A stretch of DNA of 64,000 bases from Branchiostoma belcheri (Eukaryota; Chordata; Leptocardii; Amphioxiformes; Branchiostomatidae), in the NCBI RefSeq assembly GCF_001625305.1, contig NW_017802647.1, positions 586,043 through 650,042 of the forward strand, read 5' to 3'. Below are positions 23,801 to 33,400 of this stretch, piece by piece. How positions within the stretch are numbered: position 1 is the stretch's first letter; each line of letters starts with the position of its first letter. Under the pieces are notes generated by a model. That model had not been told where the DNA came from. It was given only the letters and a program-made list of their open reading frames with translations, and searched no databases. The position numbers and the translations under genes are program-made.

Positions 23801-24614
23801 GGCAACCGGCTCCATCTTGCGTTCAAGCGTCAGGTGAGCATCCCGGCCGCCGAGCAGTACGCCATGAAGAACGACATGGCGTTCTTTGAAGTCAGCCCGC
23901 TCTGCGACTTCAACATCACAGAGTCCTTCCTAGAACTGTCCAGAATAGCCCTGAAGAGACACGGCATCGACAGATTTCTCAAGTGTAACAAAGGTACGTG
24001 GCATTGGAATTAACCATCTCCCTGCTGCCTAACTCCATAACCAATACAGATTTGGTGCCAAATCACCGTGGCCAAATGACTACTTTAACAGGAAGAGGGT
24101 TAAGTGTTATTGTATGAAGTATCAAAACACCAAATGTAGACAGTAATGTTTGTTGAAAATCTAGCCTCTAGAACTATATGTATCGGGCCTATCAGCATTT
24201 AGAATTGATCAACATTAAGAAAGTTTTAGTCCATTTTCCCATCAATTGAAGCTTTGATTTCTGAGAAAAATTATGTGCAACTGGACAATCATGGTGTATT
24301 TTGATAATTTTTTTAGGTACAAAATGTTATATTTTAGTAAGTGCAGCTTTCAGTCTTATAATATCCCTTTTCTGCTGTCCACAGTGTTGAGTCTCCAGGA
24401 CCTGTGCTCCAGAGTTATTGTCCAGTACACACACCCGCACCACATCGAGAAGCTTCCCCTGCCCACATCTCTACGTTCCAGACTTCGATCATTCTCCAAC
24501 ACCAGTATGTGTGCCCACCCCATGCCCTCCCCCTACCCCAGCAAGAGGACGAAAATCATCCGCCCTGACTCCCCCTCACATGCCAGCGTTAGGAAAAGCT
24601 GCTGCATTTCCTAG
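5811..24614 (+). CDS. RAB40: RAB40, Rab-like GTPase with SOCS box (six coding exons, 263 aa)
   Basis: Exons 5811-5949, 17346-17406, 18912-18972, 23336-23413, 23771-23993 and 24385-24614 join in frame with AG/GT boundaries to give 263 residues ending in TAG. Residues 20-27 form the P-loop (GDSDVGKQ), 47-54 switch I (GIDYKTTT), 67-72 the G3 motif (WDASGQ), 85-113 [29 protein letters not shown] and 124-133 [10 protein letters not shown] in place of the usual NKxD. Residues 188-224 are the SOCS box: [12 protein letters not shown] (Elongin BC-binding) and LPLP (Cullin5 box). The C-terminus is CCIS, a prenylation box. Family knowledge: RAB40 proteins are membrane-anchored substrate receptors of Cullin5/Elongin ligases. 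As in vertebrate RAB40, the P-loop Ser/Thr that binds magnesium is missing (Gln27 here), and the G3 Thr is Ala. Size matches vertebrate RAB40 (about 280). The ATG at 5811 is chosen because [22 protein letters not shown] aligns with the family N-terminus. Confidence 0.96.
5950..7156 (+). other. RAB40 intron 1, 5' portion, no recognised element
   Basis: Starts with donor GTGAGT. AT-rich noncoding sequence with a short C-rich tract near 6248-6266. I see no coding potential beyond chance frames and no clear repeat before the first MITE. Confidence 0.6.
7160..7566. mobile_element. Harbinger-like MITE, copy 1 (407 bp)
   Basis: Terminal inverted repeats start GGCCACAGCAAGTAA and continue about 30 bp, including ATGGATGACATC on both sides. 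The element is flanked by TAA at 7157-7159 and 7567-7569. A three-base TWA target duplication is the hallmark of PIF/Harbinger transposons. No transposase frame. Confidence 0.75.
7789..8151. mobile_element. Harbinger-like MITE, copy 2 (363 bp)
   Basis: Inverted repeats start GGCCACAGCAATTTAATTT on the left and GGCCACACCAATTTAATTT on the right (reverse complement), each continuing into a TTTCTCAGAT motif. TTA at 7786-7788 and 8152-8154 is the target duplication. Closest relative in the window is 35674-36041. Confidence 0.8.
8155..8971 (+). other. RAB40 intron 1 stretch, no recognised element
   Basis: AT-rich sequence without a convincing open frame, splice pair or repeat. The 66-codon frame at 8491-8691 has no recognisable domain and I treat it as chance. 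Confidence 0.5.
8977..9305 (-). mobile_element. GGTGCACC-rich MITE, copy 2 with target duplication
   Basis: Ends are CTGGGCTTGAAAT on the left and ATTTCGAGCCCTG on the right, an imperfect 13 bp inverted repeat whose right end reads CAGGGCTCGAAAT outward, a start typical of hAT-type elements. TACTG occurs directly on both sides (8972-8976 and 9306-9310). The interior is dense in GGTGCACC palindromes. Superfamily by resemblance only: hAT elements usually make 8 bp duplications, and only 5 bp match here. Confidence 0.7.
9311..10898 (+). other. RAB40 intron 1 stretch, no recognised element
   Basis: AT-rich noncoding sequence. I see no gene, RNA or clear repeat. Confidence 0.5.
10899..11090. repeat. 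(GGAT)n microsatellite with GTAG interruptions
   Basis: About 190 bp of GGAT/ATGG repeats, with a pure core at 10944-11004 and interruptions GGAGGG and GTAGG. All six frames stay open across it, giving artificial repeats such as MDGW or SIHP. Not coding. Confidence 0.97.
11415..12292. mobile_element. TIR element with ACCTTCGCCAA ends (878 bp, nonautonomous)
   Basis: ACCTTCGCCAA at 11415-11425 matches the reverse complement of TTGGCGAAGGT at 12282-12292. The interior starts with a GT microsatellite (11456-11472) and holds repeated modules such as ATTTGCATAATTAATGAGGA (about 11862) and diverged versions near 11990, 12115 and 12215. No transposase frame exists. The termini look like an abundant family, but that is from memory, not shown here. 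Confidence 0.65.
12674..12956. other. Assembly gap, 283 N
   Basis: A run of N of a length unlike the 20-N gaps, so probably a sized scaffold gap. Flanks on the two sides are not similar to each other. Confidence 0.99.
12957..13163. other. GC-richer sequence between gap and hairpin element, probable repeat
   Basis: Composition differs from the AT-rich intron, with several CpG and TTCGAA-type palindromes. An open frame on the minus strand crosses it and the N run but shows no domain. I suspect it belongs to the same mobile element as the hairpin at 13164-13320, but the left end is lost in the gap. Confidence 0.4.
13164..13320. mobile_element. GC-rich foldback (long hairpin) element, 157 bp
   Basis: The arm 13164-13233 and the reverse complement of 13251-13320 align over nearly 70 bp with about ten mismatches. 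Shared blocks are CCAACACGG/ACAACACGG, GTATTCCG, ATCGCCC and GTCGGATCGCCC. The spacer CGGCCTGCGGCCG is itself palindromic. A second small hairpin, ATGCTCTT-CGGA-AAGAGCAT, follows at about 13334-13353. The high GC content contrasts sharply with the intron around it. Confidence 0.75.
14033..14732. repeat. Left-arm tandem tract of the foldback element (about 30 units of 22-23 bp)
   Basis: Units read TTTTCA-NNN-TTCAAAAC followed by a short variable spacer (CCAA, TCAAA, TTAAT). The three-base position takes CCC, TCG or CCG, giving distinct unit types in irregular order. Open frames through the tract (such as repeated FHPSKLKF) arise from a unit length near a multiple of three and are not genes. 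Confidence 0.92.
14992..15026. repeat. Paired 14 bp perfect palindromes, left arm
   Basis: TCTAAGTACTTAGA occurs at 14992-15005 and 15013-15026, 21 bp apart, within a 21 bp direct duplication. The same pair occurs in the right arm at 15866-15879 and 15887-15900. Four identical dyad sites in one element could be protein-binding sites or simply part of the folded DNA structure. Confidence 0.9.
16163..16575. repeat. Right-arm tandem tract of the foldback element (about 18 units)
   Basis: Inverse of the left tract: units read GTTTTGAA-NNN-TGAAAA with GGG, CGA or CGG at the variable triplet. It is roughly 290 bp shorter than the left tract, so the arms have gained or lost units independently since they formed. 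Confidence 0.92.
16627..17345 (+). other. RAB40 intron 1, 3' end
   Basis: Noncoding. GCAGGCTTTTCTAG at 16685 and CTAGAAAAGCCTGC at 16845 are inverted copies with related flanks, so 16670-16875 is probably a small inverted-repeat element. The intron ends in TTTTGCTTTGCAG before exon 2. Confidence 0.55.
17932..18011. mobile_element. Short TTAACC-bounded MITE in RAB40 intron 2
   Basis: An 80 bp unit with TTAACC and GGTTAA ends, CTCCCTGTTACCTAACCC near the left and TTTGGTGCCAAA in the middle. It aligns with 24010-24103, indicating one family with TTAA at both edges. Confidence 0.6.
18361..18520. repeat. Diverged tandem duplication, period about 88 bp, RAB40 intron 2
   Basis: The block with GAGGCAGGGTTCATGATTAT and GGAGTATATCTACCTTTTGT recurs as GAGGCAGGGTTTGTGATTAT and the same second block. 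No function visible. Confidence 0.8.
18973..23335 (+). other. RAB40 intron 3 (4.4 kb)
   Basis: Mostly AT-rich noncoding. The portion 19250-19600 is more complex and GC-richer (TGACAGCTTAATTGGACAG and similar homeobox-like words) and could be a regulatory element, but only cross-species comparison would show it. 20228-20510 has a stretch resembling the GGTGCACC MITE (AAATTGGAGCTGTGCA) in decayed form. A frame at 20542-20781 has no domain. No gene found. Confidence 0.5.
24010..24103. mobile_element. Short TTAACC-bounded MITE in RAB40 intron 5
   Basis: A 94 bp unit starting TTAACC sixteen bases after the exon 5 donor and ending GGGTTAA. It shares CTCCCTGCTGCCTAAC, TTTGGTGCCAAA and AACAGG with 17932-18011. 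Its closeness to a splice donor shows that the gene tolerates these insertions. Confidence 0.6.
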
Positions 24615-27061
24615 CAGGATGGACAGTGTAGCATATTGTATATAGATGACTGTTGTTTTATTTGTCTTCTGTATAGAGTATCTATGAATGATGCCTGCTT
24701 TTGCTTTTTTTTTTTGAGGAAGCACCGAGCAACTGAAACATGACACAAATTCCTCCTGACATTGCATATGAAGGACTAGGTAAAACATAAAGGTTAGAAG
24801 AACACAGAGGTTTAAAGTAAGAAGAGTTAAAGCTGGGAGCAGGAAACATTGGAGTGAGTACTTGGATGTATAGCTTTATTGTACTTTGCAAGACTGACCA
24901 GGCAGCTGTCAAAGTTTTGATGAAAAAACTCACTACCACAATTACATTGTCCAACACTTCCCTCCTAGCAGTTACAACAGCAGTGGTCATTTACTTAATA
25001 TGTTCAACTCAAAGCGATGAAGGTTAGACATTCAGGTGGAACATCACATACAAGATGATTCAAGAAACTGGATGAATTCTTTGAATAGCCAGATATTTCT
25101 GATACCATCCACTAAGTTTCATTAATGTAGACTTCATCATTCAAGATGAAACCCTCCAGAGAATTTATCCCGTTACTTTTTTTTGTATCAGCATCTTGAG
25201 GCTTTTCTCAAATGCTTGTACTTTGTAGTCAACGGTATATTTTAAGGGCTGTTTGCGGTAAATAATTCCAGTATGCCGGCACGTAAAAATGTACTCATCC
25301 TCCCAGCTGACCTTCTTTGTGTCTGGACTTTGTTTCTAGTATATGTAACACACACACAAAAAAAATGATGCAGTTTCAATGCACAGTGCATCCAACAACA
25401 CTACATGTAAAGTTATATCCTTGTACAAAAGACCTAGTACGTAACCTGGTTCCATTGTTACATACCAAAAGCAGAAGCATAAAGAATCATGGGGAAGATT
25501 TGAATTTCCATGTAAAATAAACTTGTGTTCCATTTTGTACAGATGTGTGGTAAAGGCACCACAAGTCACATAAAAGCATGCAGTGTATACTGAGGAAGAA
25601 AAGAAACGTAAAGGGAAAAAGTTGCTGCAAGACGAACCCTTTAAACATACAAGACTGACTTAAGAAGGCATGGCTCTTGTAAATCAGCTCTAGATACCCT
25701 AAACATCTACTTCAATGACAGAAATGTACAGAATATCATGCAAACAAAATGGCTCTTCTTCAGAGTAATACTGAGTGAACAGTGTCATGTAGGAAGCCAT
25801 TAGTACATTTAACTGATAATAAATAAGGTAAATCTTGGCAGCTGTTTTTGTATTTCAGACAACTACAGTGGAGTGTTGATTCCTAATTCCAGTTTGTACT
25901 TCCAGTGTACTGTAACATGCAGTAGCCAGGCCAGTGTAGCTTTAACTGTTGCCAGTTTTATAGTTGCAGAAAAGTTGGTTTAAGCACAATTCATAGTCTC
26001 TTGTGAAGCTATTCTTTGAAGATGTTGGCTTTTAGAACTTGCCTTTCTTGAATCTACTTGGTACTTCGTTTGCTTAAATACTTAAATGATTGTTGTATGT
26101 GACATGTTTTGGAATTCTAATGTTTTTCTCCACATATCAGCAGACATCTCACGGAGTGTATAATTGTTTTTACAGCAAACAACTTGTGTCCATGTATTGT
26201 GGTCATTTTCAGACATCATGATGTACATAATTCTACAGAATGGCCCTTTGCTGGAAGCCTGGCTACAATGTTTTATAACTATACAAACAACTGGCTACTA
26301 CAGTAAAAACTCATCATTCTCTACCACATTCAAGTAGCAAGCTAAGCAGAATAGTTTTGATTACTGTCAAAAATTTTAAGATTGTCGTTCAATGCTTGTT
26401 GTTGGCATATGTTAACTGGCTTTTTCAGCTATCTTTGGGTGAATGAATGTCTACATAGCCAAAAAATAAGCTATCAATTATTACCTTCATTGTGATATTT
26501 GACTGATGTGTAAAAGTTACTGCATCACAGTTAAAACTTCTCTACAACAGGTTCATTTTAACAGCAGGACAAAGAATTCTAACCTATACTTTCTAGTCTA
26601 AACAATCGCATATACATTTGTACTTTGTCTTGCCCCTCTTGTTCAATTTTCTACTTAAAAAAGGTCCTGAGAAGACATTTTTTGTAATTTCAAGTCAAAA
26701 CATATAAATTTTGTATCCGAATCAAGTCAAACGTATAATTTGCTATGATTGTGTATGCCATTTCCAACGACCCCTTTTTTGTAAATATGGTACAATAATA
26801 TTATGTATATTTGTATACACTTTTAGGTAAGATTTAGGTAGGAGACACTTGTATATCTATATGTAAACATGACATGTAATTAGCATGTTTTCTTACTGAA
26901 TGTCAATGTAAACTTCCATGGAAGGATGGAGTATTCTTTGTCAGGGTGCCAGTGTAGGGTACCAGTCACGTGAATGCAAGTTATGTAACAAGTTTCTATT
27001 TTGGTGTATAAAAGTGCATTATACTTGTGAATGTTGGCTAAGACTTGAGCAGTGAAATAAA
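24615..27061 (+). other. RAB40 3' UTR (inferred)
   Basis: About 2.4 kb of AT-rich sequence without an open frame or splice structure follows the stop codon and ends at AATAAA (27056-27061). The last part has the short poly-T and TGTA words usual in long 3' UTRs. Its true length is not provable here. Confidence 0.55.
27056..27061 (+). terminator. Polyadenylation signal AATAAA, proximal
   Basis: Canonical hexamer followed within 30 bp by GT-rich sequence (CTTGTGG). Likely end of RAB40 transcripts, with MPG converging from the other side. Confidence 0.6.
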
Positions 27062-27167
27062 GACGCTATTGCAAGCTCTTTGCCTTTTTTTCTTGTGGTA
27101 AAAGTACATGTACATGGAGCAGGCTTGATATAGAATTACTTGTAGTTGTGGTGTATTTGTAGCAAGA

Positions 27168-27173
27168 AATAAA
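27168..27173 (+). terminator. Polyadenylation signal AATAAA, distal
   Basis: Second canonical hexamer 112 bp further on, after a GT-rich stretch. An alternative RAB40 end, still 273 bp short of the MPG stop codon. Confidence 0.5.
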
Positions 27174-27445
27174 GATTGTAACTCTAAAATACTGAGTTGG
27201 AAATCTTCAGTAGCTCTTGAATAGGACATTTTGTCAAAGTAGTCAAGGAAAATAACCTAGACCATTGAATGGTACATGTACTTATAGTTTGGTGATACAT
27301 TGTGTAAGTGCACCATCTAGCATTTTTCTTTGGTACTGCAAGAATACATTTCATTATAAATCGCCATGAAAGGAAGTTTGAAAGGGAGGTAATTGTTTTT
27401 GTCAGGTGTGTTTCTACACTTTTGTAAGCAATACATGTACAAGCA

Positions 27446-29960
27446 TTACAGTTTTTCTGTTTCCTTCTCTGCTTTTTTGTCCCGTATACTGACACTCCTG
27501 TTCCCCTTGACATAAAATCTCCAGGGTTTTTTTGCCCACTCCTCCCCAGATGAATCTATCCCTATCCTTGTGGAGTGTATGATGTCAGAGTCTTTCACAT
27601 CCTCCCCTGGTTCCAGCCATATAAAGGGACATGTGGTCAGGTCCTCCTGGTTCACTGTGTCCCTAGAATAAAGCAAGTAAAAAATGGACAACTTAATCTA
27701 AATGTAGACTAGAGAAATAACATTTGCAAAGCAAATGCATAATGTTTACCTTCGGACATGGTCTGCTCTGTTATGATTCTTATTCAAACACATTCACATA
27801 CATGTACTACTAGTATATGGTGACAGGAGCAGAGCAGATGAATGAAATGAGTGAGTGAATGAGAAAGGAAGCATCTTGGATGAGAAGCTTGCGGGAAGCA
27901 TTCTCACATATACTCCATATTGTTTTATGCAGTGCATAAAACAATATGGAGTATATGTGAGAAATGTTCACAACAAGAAATCAAAGATTTTACACCATTA
28001 AGTATTTACAGTTGCTGTGAAATTTTATTCATTTTTGTGCCCAATGTTTGTAACCATTTTGACCTCTAATTTGACCTTCCTATCAGTCTGCAGTTACATC
28101 ATTCCCCCTTCACTCCCTGTGACTCAACTGTATCAAAATAACTGCAGATAAAAGGCTAAATGGCCATCGTCATACACAAAGATAATTATCATGGAAAGTA
28201 TACAGGAAAGCCATACTTGTCTATGTGCAGAGCTTGACACAGTTTGGAAGGACCGTTGCCCAGCTGTTCTGTCTTCAGGTCTGCCCCCTTGTCTCCTCTC
28301 CGCTGTCCTCGCTGTACCTTCATCCTGTCTACACCAGTCAGCGGCTGGACAGCACGGATCAGGACAGCTGCCCCTTCCCCTGTGGCCCAAAACATCAGGT
28401 ACATTATAGATACATGTGTGTGTATTATTCAAGCTGGCATCAAAGAAATCAAGGATAACATACTGATACCAACAAGGAAGTAGAAACTAAGTAAGTAAGT
28501 CAAGTAAAATCAGCCTCCTGCCATACGTTTTCACAGTCCTTACGGTGTTAGTTACACTTAGTCTAGTACAAAAATGTACTTCAGCATTCATAGATGAATA
28601 CAAAGCATGAAAATCTCCTTTTTAAGCTCCTACTCACTGTGAAGTAAATTTGACAGCAAAAGGAAATGAATTTACAGTATCATGTGTGCATGCTTCTTGA
28701 TGTCAATTTTTAGTGGTTTACGTAGAAAATATGTTAAACTGTCACATTTATTTCACAGTGAGTAGGAGCTTAAAAAAGATATTTTCATGTTTTGTATTGA
28801 TGGTTGAATGACTAATCTGCAGCATATTTCCCCTGCACACCTTGACTGGATATGTTGAAGCAGTGGTACATGCCGTAGATGATGTACACATACGCCGTTC
28901 CGGGTTTCATGAACATTGCAGCGTTCCTCTCCGTTTTCTTGTTCCCGAAAGAATGCGAGGCCTTGTCATCCCTACCACAGTACGCCTCCGTTTCCACGAT
29001 CATCCCGGACACCACCGAATCATTGTCAAGTTTCCTGACTATGACTTTTCCCAACAACGCTTTCGCAAGGTCCAAACACTTTTGATCATAGAAGCTAGAC
29101 AACAGCCTAGCATTACATGAACTTGTTGTATCATTGGAAAAATATGGACTAGTACATGTACTTGTTGTGGCATCTTGCAAAGTAGGTGTTTTTGTTTTCA
29201 CTTTGGCCTTGACTGGACAGTCTGAAGCTTCAGATAGTTTGTGTTTCTTGGATTTTAGTGGTGACATCTTGGGAGCTACATCTGCCATCCTCAAGCAGTT
29301 TGTCTGGAACAGGTGGCAATGTGAATATGTTAATGACAGCATTTATACATTAAAGGAATAGTCCTAAAAGGCATTTGGTAGTTATTAAAAAGGCAGTATG
29401 TAGAACTGGTGTGTGTAATATCACCAAGGAGGTTTTAAAAAGGGAACCTCCTTGATATCATGATACTACCAGCTGCCATTGCATGACTGAAAACCTGGTA
29501 TGTTGATGCCTCCAGGCTAAAACCTGGTACGTTAATACCTACAGCCAGGCAATCAGTGGAGATAAAAATGTCTCAAGAGATGAAAGTGAATTACAAGCCC
29601 TGTTGGAACTCTACCAGGTATAACATTTGGTCCTGCTTGCCTCTAGGGCACCTGTGACTCCTTCATTCCTACATGTACCTGTATGTGCCCCCCCCCCCCA
29701 CAGCATTCCTCAACAAGCAATACTATAGTATGGATTAATTCAGTTTTATATGTATGTGCCAAGTCTTGTGCTTGAATAAGATTCTTGAATCAGAATGCAA
29801 TCTTGTGTTAACTGTATACCAATAATCAGCACGATACACAAGAATACAGACAGAGTGTACAAGATCTTAGATACATGATCTTACCAACTTACATTGTACC
29901 AAACTAAACCCTAGTCCACACTCACTGTGTTTTAAATTATGGTTTTACCTGCCCAGACAT
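27446..29960 (-). CDS. MPG: MPG, DNA-3-methyladenine (alkyladenine) glycosylase, four coding exons, 284 aa
   Basis: Minus-strand exons 29960-29949 (MSGQ), 29303-28841, 28379-28217 and 27662-27446 join in frame at AG/GT sites to 284 residues and TAA. The enzyme removes alkylated and deaminated purines (3-methyladenine, hypoxanthine) in nuclear base excision repair. Residues aligned with human catalytic positions are all present: Glu110 (human E125, in VETEAY), Tyr112 (Y127), His121 (H136), Tyr144 and Tyr147 (Y159 and intercalating Y162, in YVYIIYGMY) and Asn154 (N169). Exon 3 carries GEGAAVLIRAVQPL and GNGPSKLCQALHI, exon 4 the C-terminal EWAKKPWRFYVKG. The lysine-rich N-terminus (20-45) is unstructured, as in relatives. 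The tiny first exon is chosen because MSGQ joins in frame with an acceptor at 29304-29305; otherwise translation would start at Met10 (29288). Human MPG has 298 residues. Confidence 0.95.
27901..27963. repeat. Perfect 30+30 bp inverted repeat with 3-base spacer
   Basis: 27901-27930 is the exact reverse complement of 27934-27963, with AGT between. It lies in the last MPG intron. It would extrude as a near-loopless hairpin, too tight for a standard microRNA precursor. Confidence 0.97.
28587..28808. mobile_element. 222 bp MITE with about 60 bp inverted repeats, MPG intron 2
   Basis: The left arm 28587-28655 and the reverse complement of 28742-28808 share ATACAAA-CATGAAAAT, CTCCTACTCACTGTGAA and GTGACAG/TTGACAG-type blocks with few mismatches. 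Ends are TTCA/TGAA. It stops 32 bp from the donor of MPG exon 2. No coding content. Confidence 0.8.
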
Positions 29961-30374
29961 GTTCAGGCACTCCACCTAGCAGATCCTTACCAACCTGCAC
30001 CACATTACACCTGTTCAGCCAGAAGTATTTGTCTTCAAAACATTCCAGTCTAGAATTTCCACTTGTTTCCCTGCCACAAGACGACAACAACAACAAACAG
30101 CATGCACACCTACCCTATGTCCGGTCAAAGGTCAAACATAATATGATTTTGAAGGCCACGAAATGTTCCTCTAAACAGTTCGATAAAAATGCAATCAGGA
30201 TATCAAACGGTCAAAGCAAATTCCTGACCTACTACGTTTATATTCAAAGTTGCAAAAAGCATAGAAATAGGATGAATAGCGCGGGTATGTTGTGTTTATA
30301 TGTTTTTGAAATTTTATTTCGTTTTGCGTTCTTCGCCCTCTCACTTCCGCCTTCTGAAGTTGACCCCTGACCTT
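29961..30374. promoter_or_regulatory. Divergent promoter, MPG (-) / RHBDF1-like (+)
   Basis: Only 414 bp lie between the MPG start codon and the first ATG of the plus-strand exon. CACTTCCGC at 30342-30350 fits an ETS/GABP site. CpG-rich sequence continues to about 31.0 kb, beyond the donor at 30483. The human orthologues share the same head-to-head layout. Exact start sites are unknown. Confidence 0.6.
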
Positions 30375-30482
30375 ATGGAATCGAACTCCCTGCGATCAGC
30401 GGCAGATCTGGCTTGTCCGGACAACAATAACGTCTTGTTGCTTCCTTCCCCGCCGCTCCAGTCTGGCCGCCGACTCGGAATG
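30375..30482 (+). other. Probable 5' exon of the RHBDF1-like gene with an upstream ORF
   Basis: An ATG at 30375 opens 36 codons (MESNSLRSAADLACPDN...) up to a consensus donor, AATG then GTAAGT, at 30483. If spliced to the acceptor at 62107-62108, the frame ends two codons later (ATC GTG TAA), so it would be a 38-codon upstream ORF and the main start would be at 62152. If an unseen exon lies between, it could be coding. Neither the exon's 5' end nor expression can be seen. Confidence 0.45.
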
Positions 30483-33400
30483 GTAAGTCTGACATATCCC
30501 TCATTGTGTGTGTAAGGATATCAAGATGCCTTAGAACGCCGTAAGGTCAGAAATCTTAGCGAAAGACGGCGGAGAGAGAGGGTTGGTTGTGACGAAAGTA
30601 GGTGTAGGGAGGAAGTGTCAAACCAGGTATTACACATCGCGATGCGAGAGCGGGCTAGCTCGGGCATGCTCCCCTGAGGGCACAGCGCTACCAACTCGCA
30701 ATCCAGGCCTTCCTGTTCCCCTAAACAACTAGCGACATGTGTAAGAGTAGAAGCGATCGTCGTCAGAGTGTTGTATAAGTGTTTTGTGGCTGTCGTGGCG
30801 TTGAAAAAAAAAGTAGTCGGGTGTGCACAGCTGATCTATGAGCCGGGCTCACCCCCCTCCCCATGCCGTGTTTCCGAGTGTCGCATTCCGGTAAACTCTG
30901 AGCAGATGTTGAGGTGGAAGATCGTTACGTTTTTTGGCTACCGGGCTTCTCATCCCGCCATCCACACAGGTAGGACTGTAGTCAGAGTACACGTTACGGT
31001 CTTCCACGTCAACATCTGCTTGATTTGATAGCATTCCTGTGGGTTTCAAATGGCGCGCTCCAGAACTGAAGAGGAAGCGACCAGCCTTGCATATGGGCCT
31101 GCCCCGTGTGCCAGTCCAGTGATGTAACCTGTACTACACATACCAGCCCTGTTACTTACACTAACATGACTGTACAGATAGTGAAAATGATTGTTGAAGG
31201 AAAAGAATATATCAGGATTGATTTTATAGACAGATAATAGGTATTTCAATAGGTCAACTGGAGGAACTTCTCTGTGGATAATTTGTAAGATACCGTGGCC
31301 GTGAATAATTTGAAGGTGCAAGGACATTATAATATTGATAGCCCTTATTTAAGGGAGTAAATGTTGCAGATCTTCCAGATTCATTTTTCAGAAGAAATAT
31401 CACCCCTGGGATCTCTTACAAGAGTATGATTCAATGTTGATGAATCATTTATGGTACAACTTCAACAAGATGTAAATTGTTAGATTGTATGATCAGTTTG
31501 TCACTTTTTAACAAATTGTAAAAAGTTATACCATGTCTGTAGCAACTGGTAAATTATCTGTACATATCTGTCAATATTATCTCTTTCCCCTAAAAACATT
31601 AAACAGGAAAAAGGAAATGATGATTGAGTATAACATCCCCCCATGCAGACCCTCCCACTCCACCCCCACATACACACCCCTATATGGTGATCTGTCGCTA
31701 CAATTAATACAAACATGCTGATATTGTTGTTGTGGTTGTGGTTGCTAGTACTTGCTACATTTTGATAAGATCCCAGTGAGTCATAAATGTGTCATGAAAA
31801 ATCCCCACCAAATCAAAGGTCAAAACCTGATCTTGTGATGGTGACTCTTTGGTACCCCAACCCTGGTCATGTTATCTTTGAGGAAACACTAATATAAACA
31901 TGCACTTTTTCCTGGTATACACCCGGAGCATCAAAAACATACTTGGTTGATGTCATTCCAAAATTAAAGGTTTAGGAAGTAAATATTATAAAATGTAGAG
32001 AATAACTAGCCTTGGTTTTCTGTCAGGCTTCCATACTTGGCTCTTTTGTGTATCATACTACATGTTGTAGGATGGCACCCAGGCTTGAAAATTTTAGATA
32101 ACAACTTTGAGCAAGTAATTTGTAAAGAAAACTCATTGTTGGAGTAGTGGCAAATGCTTTGATGCGTTGACAAGGGATGCGTTGACAATGGATACTACTA
32201 CAGTACTAGTGTGTATATAATTAGCAACTGAAATGTTAGATTACTATATATACTATTCAACATCTTCAGGAAAAGAAAAAGTGGGTAAAAAACAACACAT
32301 ATTTAAAGTTAATTAAACCCACGACATTGATATCTACAATGAATGATTTTGAACGTCTGTCTAAAGCCCCCGTCACACATCCAAAAATTTGCCAACCATT
32401 CGGGAGTAAGTCAGCAGTGTTAGACTTAGAGGCATGTTCGGGGTCAAATTTGACTCAAGTTTAACTTAAATTTGTTTCCATTCAAGGTAGGTGTGGCCTA
32501 AATCTGGCCAGACTGCTCCCCAACATAATCCAAACCTGGTCGGCTGGAGTTTGGGAACCAATTTGGAGGAAGGCCATGTGGCAGAGACTTAGCAGTTTAA
32601 GAAGTAGTACAGTAACTACAAATGTACCAGTACCAGTACTGGAACTAGCTGGTACCAGGGGCTTATCAGGCCCTATCAGACCTTGTCACTAACTAAGATA
32701 GCCTGAGGGAATAAACAAACAACAAGGCAAACAGGGGACCAGATAAGGCGTCTGACCTCTTTTTATTAAGCAGATGTGTTGTGTGGCAGGATTACATAGA
32801 AATTCAATAGTCTCATTTATCATAGCAGCCTTCAAGGTCATTATTTCATTCCATATCATCGCCATATTTCATACACGCTTATAGGTCGGCCAGCGGTCAA
32901 TATATCCATTATCGACTTTGTAGGCAAGAAGTGATATGTCTGCTTTGGTTATAATCACAATGGGCAGAAATGTTTAGTATGGTGAAGGGAACAGGTGGGC
33001 CAATAGTGATATCTAAGCCCAGACAATGCAGCGGATTCTTTTAGTAGCTTTCCAATACACTCATCTCTTTTCCCGCTTACCAATGTGATAAAAAACGTAC
33101 ATTAATATTGTCTTTGTTAAGATATTGGAAGATCCTCACAATATAAAGTGTCCATTATTTTGATAAAGATCATATCTTTGCATTGTACTGATAATTATAC
33201 TGATAATAACTGATAATTATGCTGATACACCAACAGGTGTCTTTCACCATCACATAGCAATGTGTCAATAACATACTTGATCAGGGGAAAGGAATATTTG
33301 CATATAACTTAAGATTTATTATCAATATCTATATGACTCGAGTTTATGGACTGAAGCAATATAGGTGTAGCTCATGACAAACAGTTCTATTTTTTTTCAA

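Noticed and set aside
27901-27963. microRNA precursor
   Set aside because: A 3-base loop and a perfect 30 bp stem do not fit a metazoan pre-miRNA.
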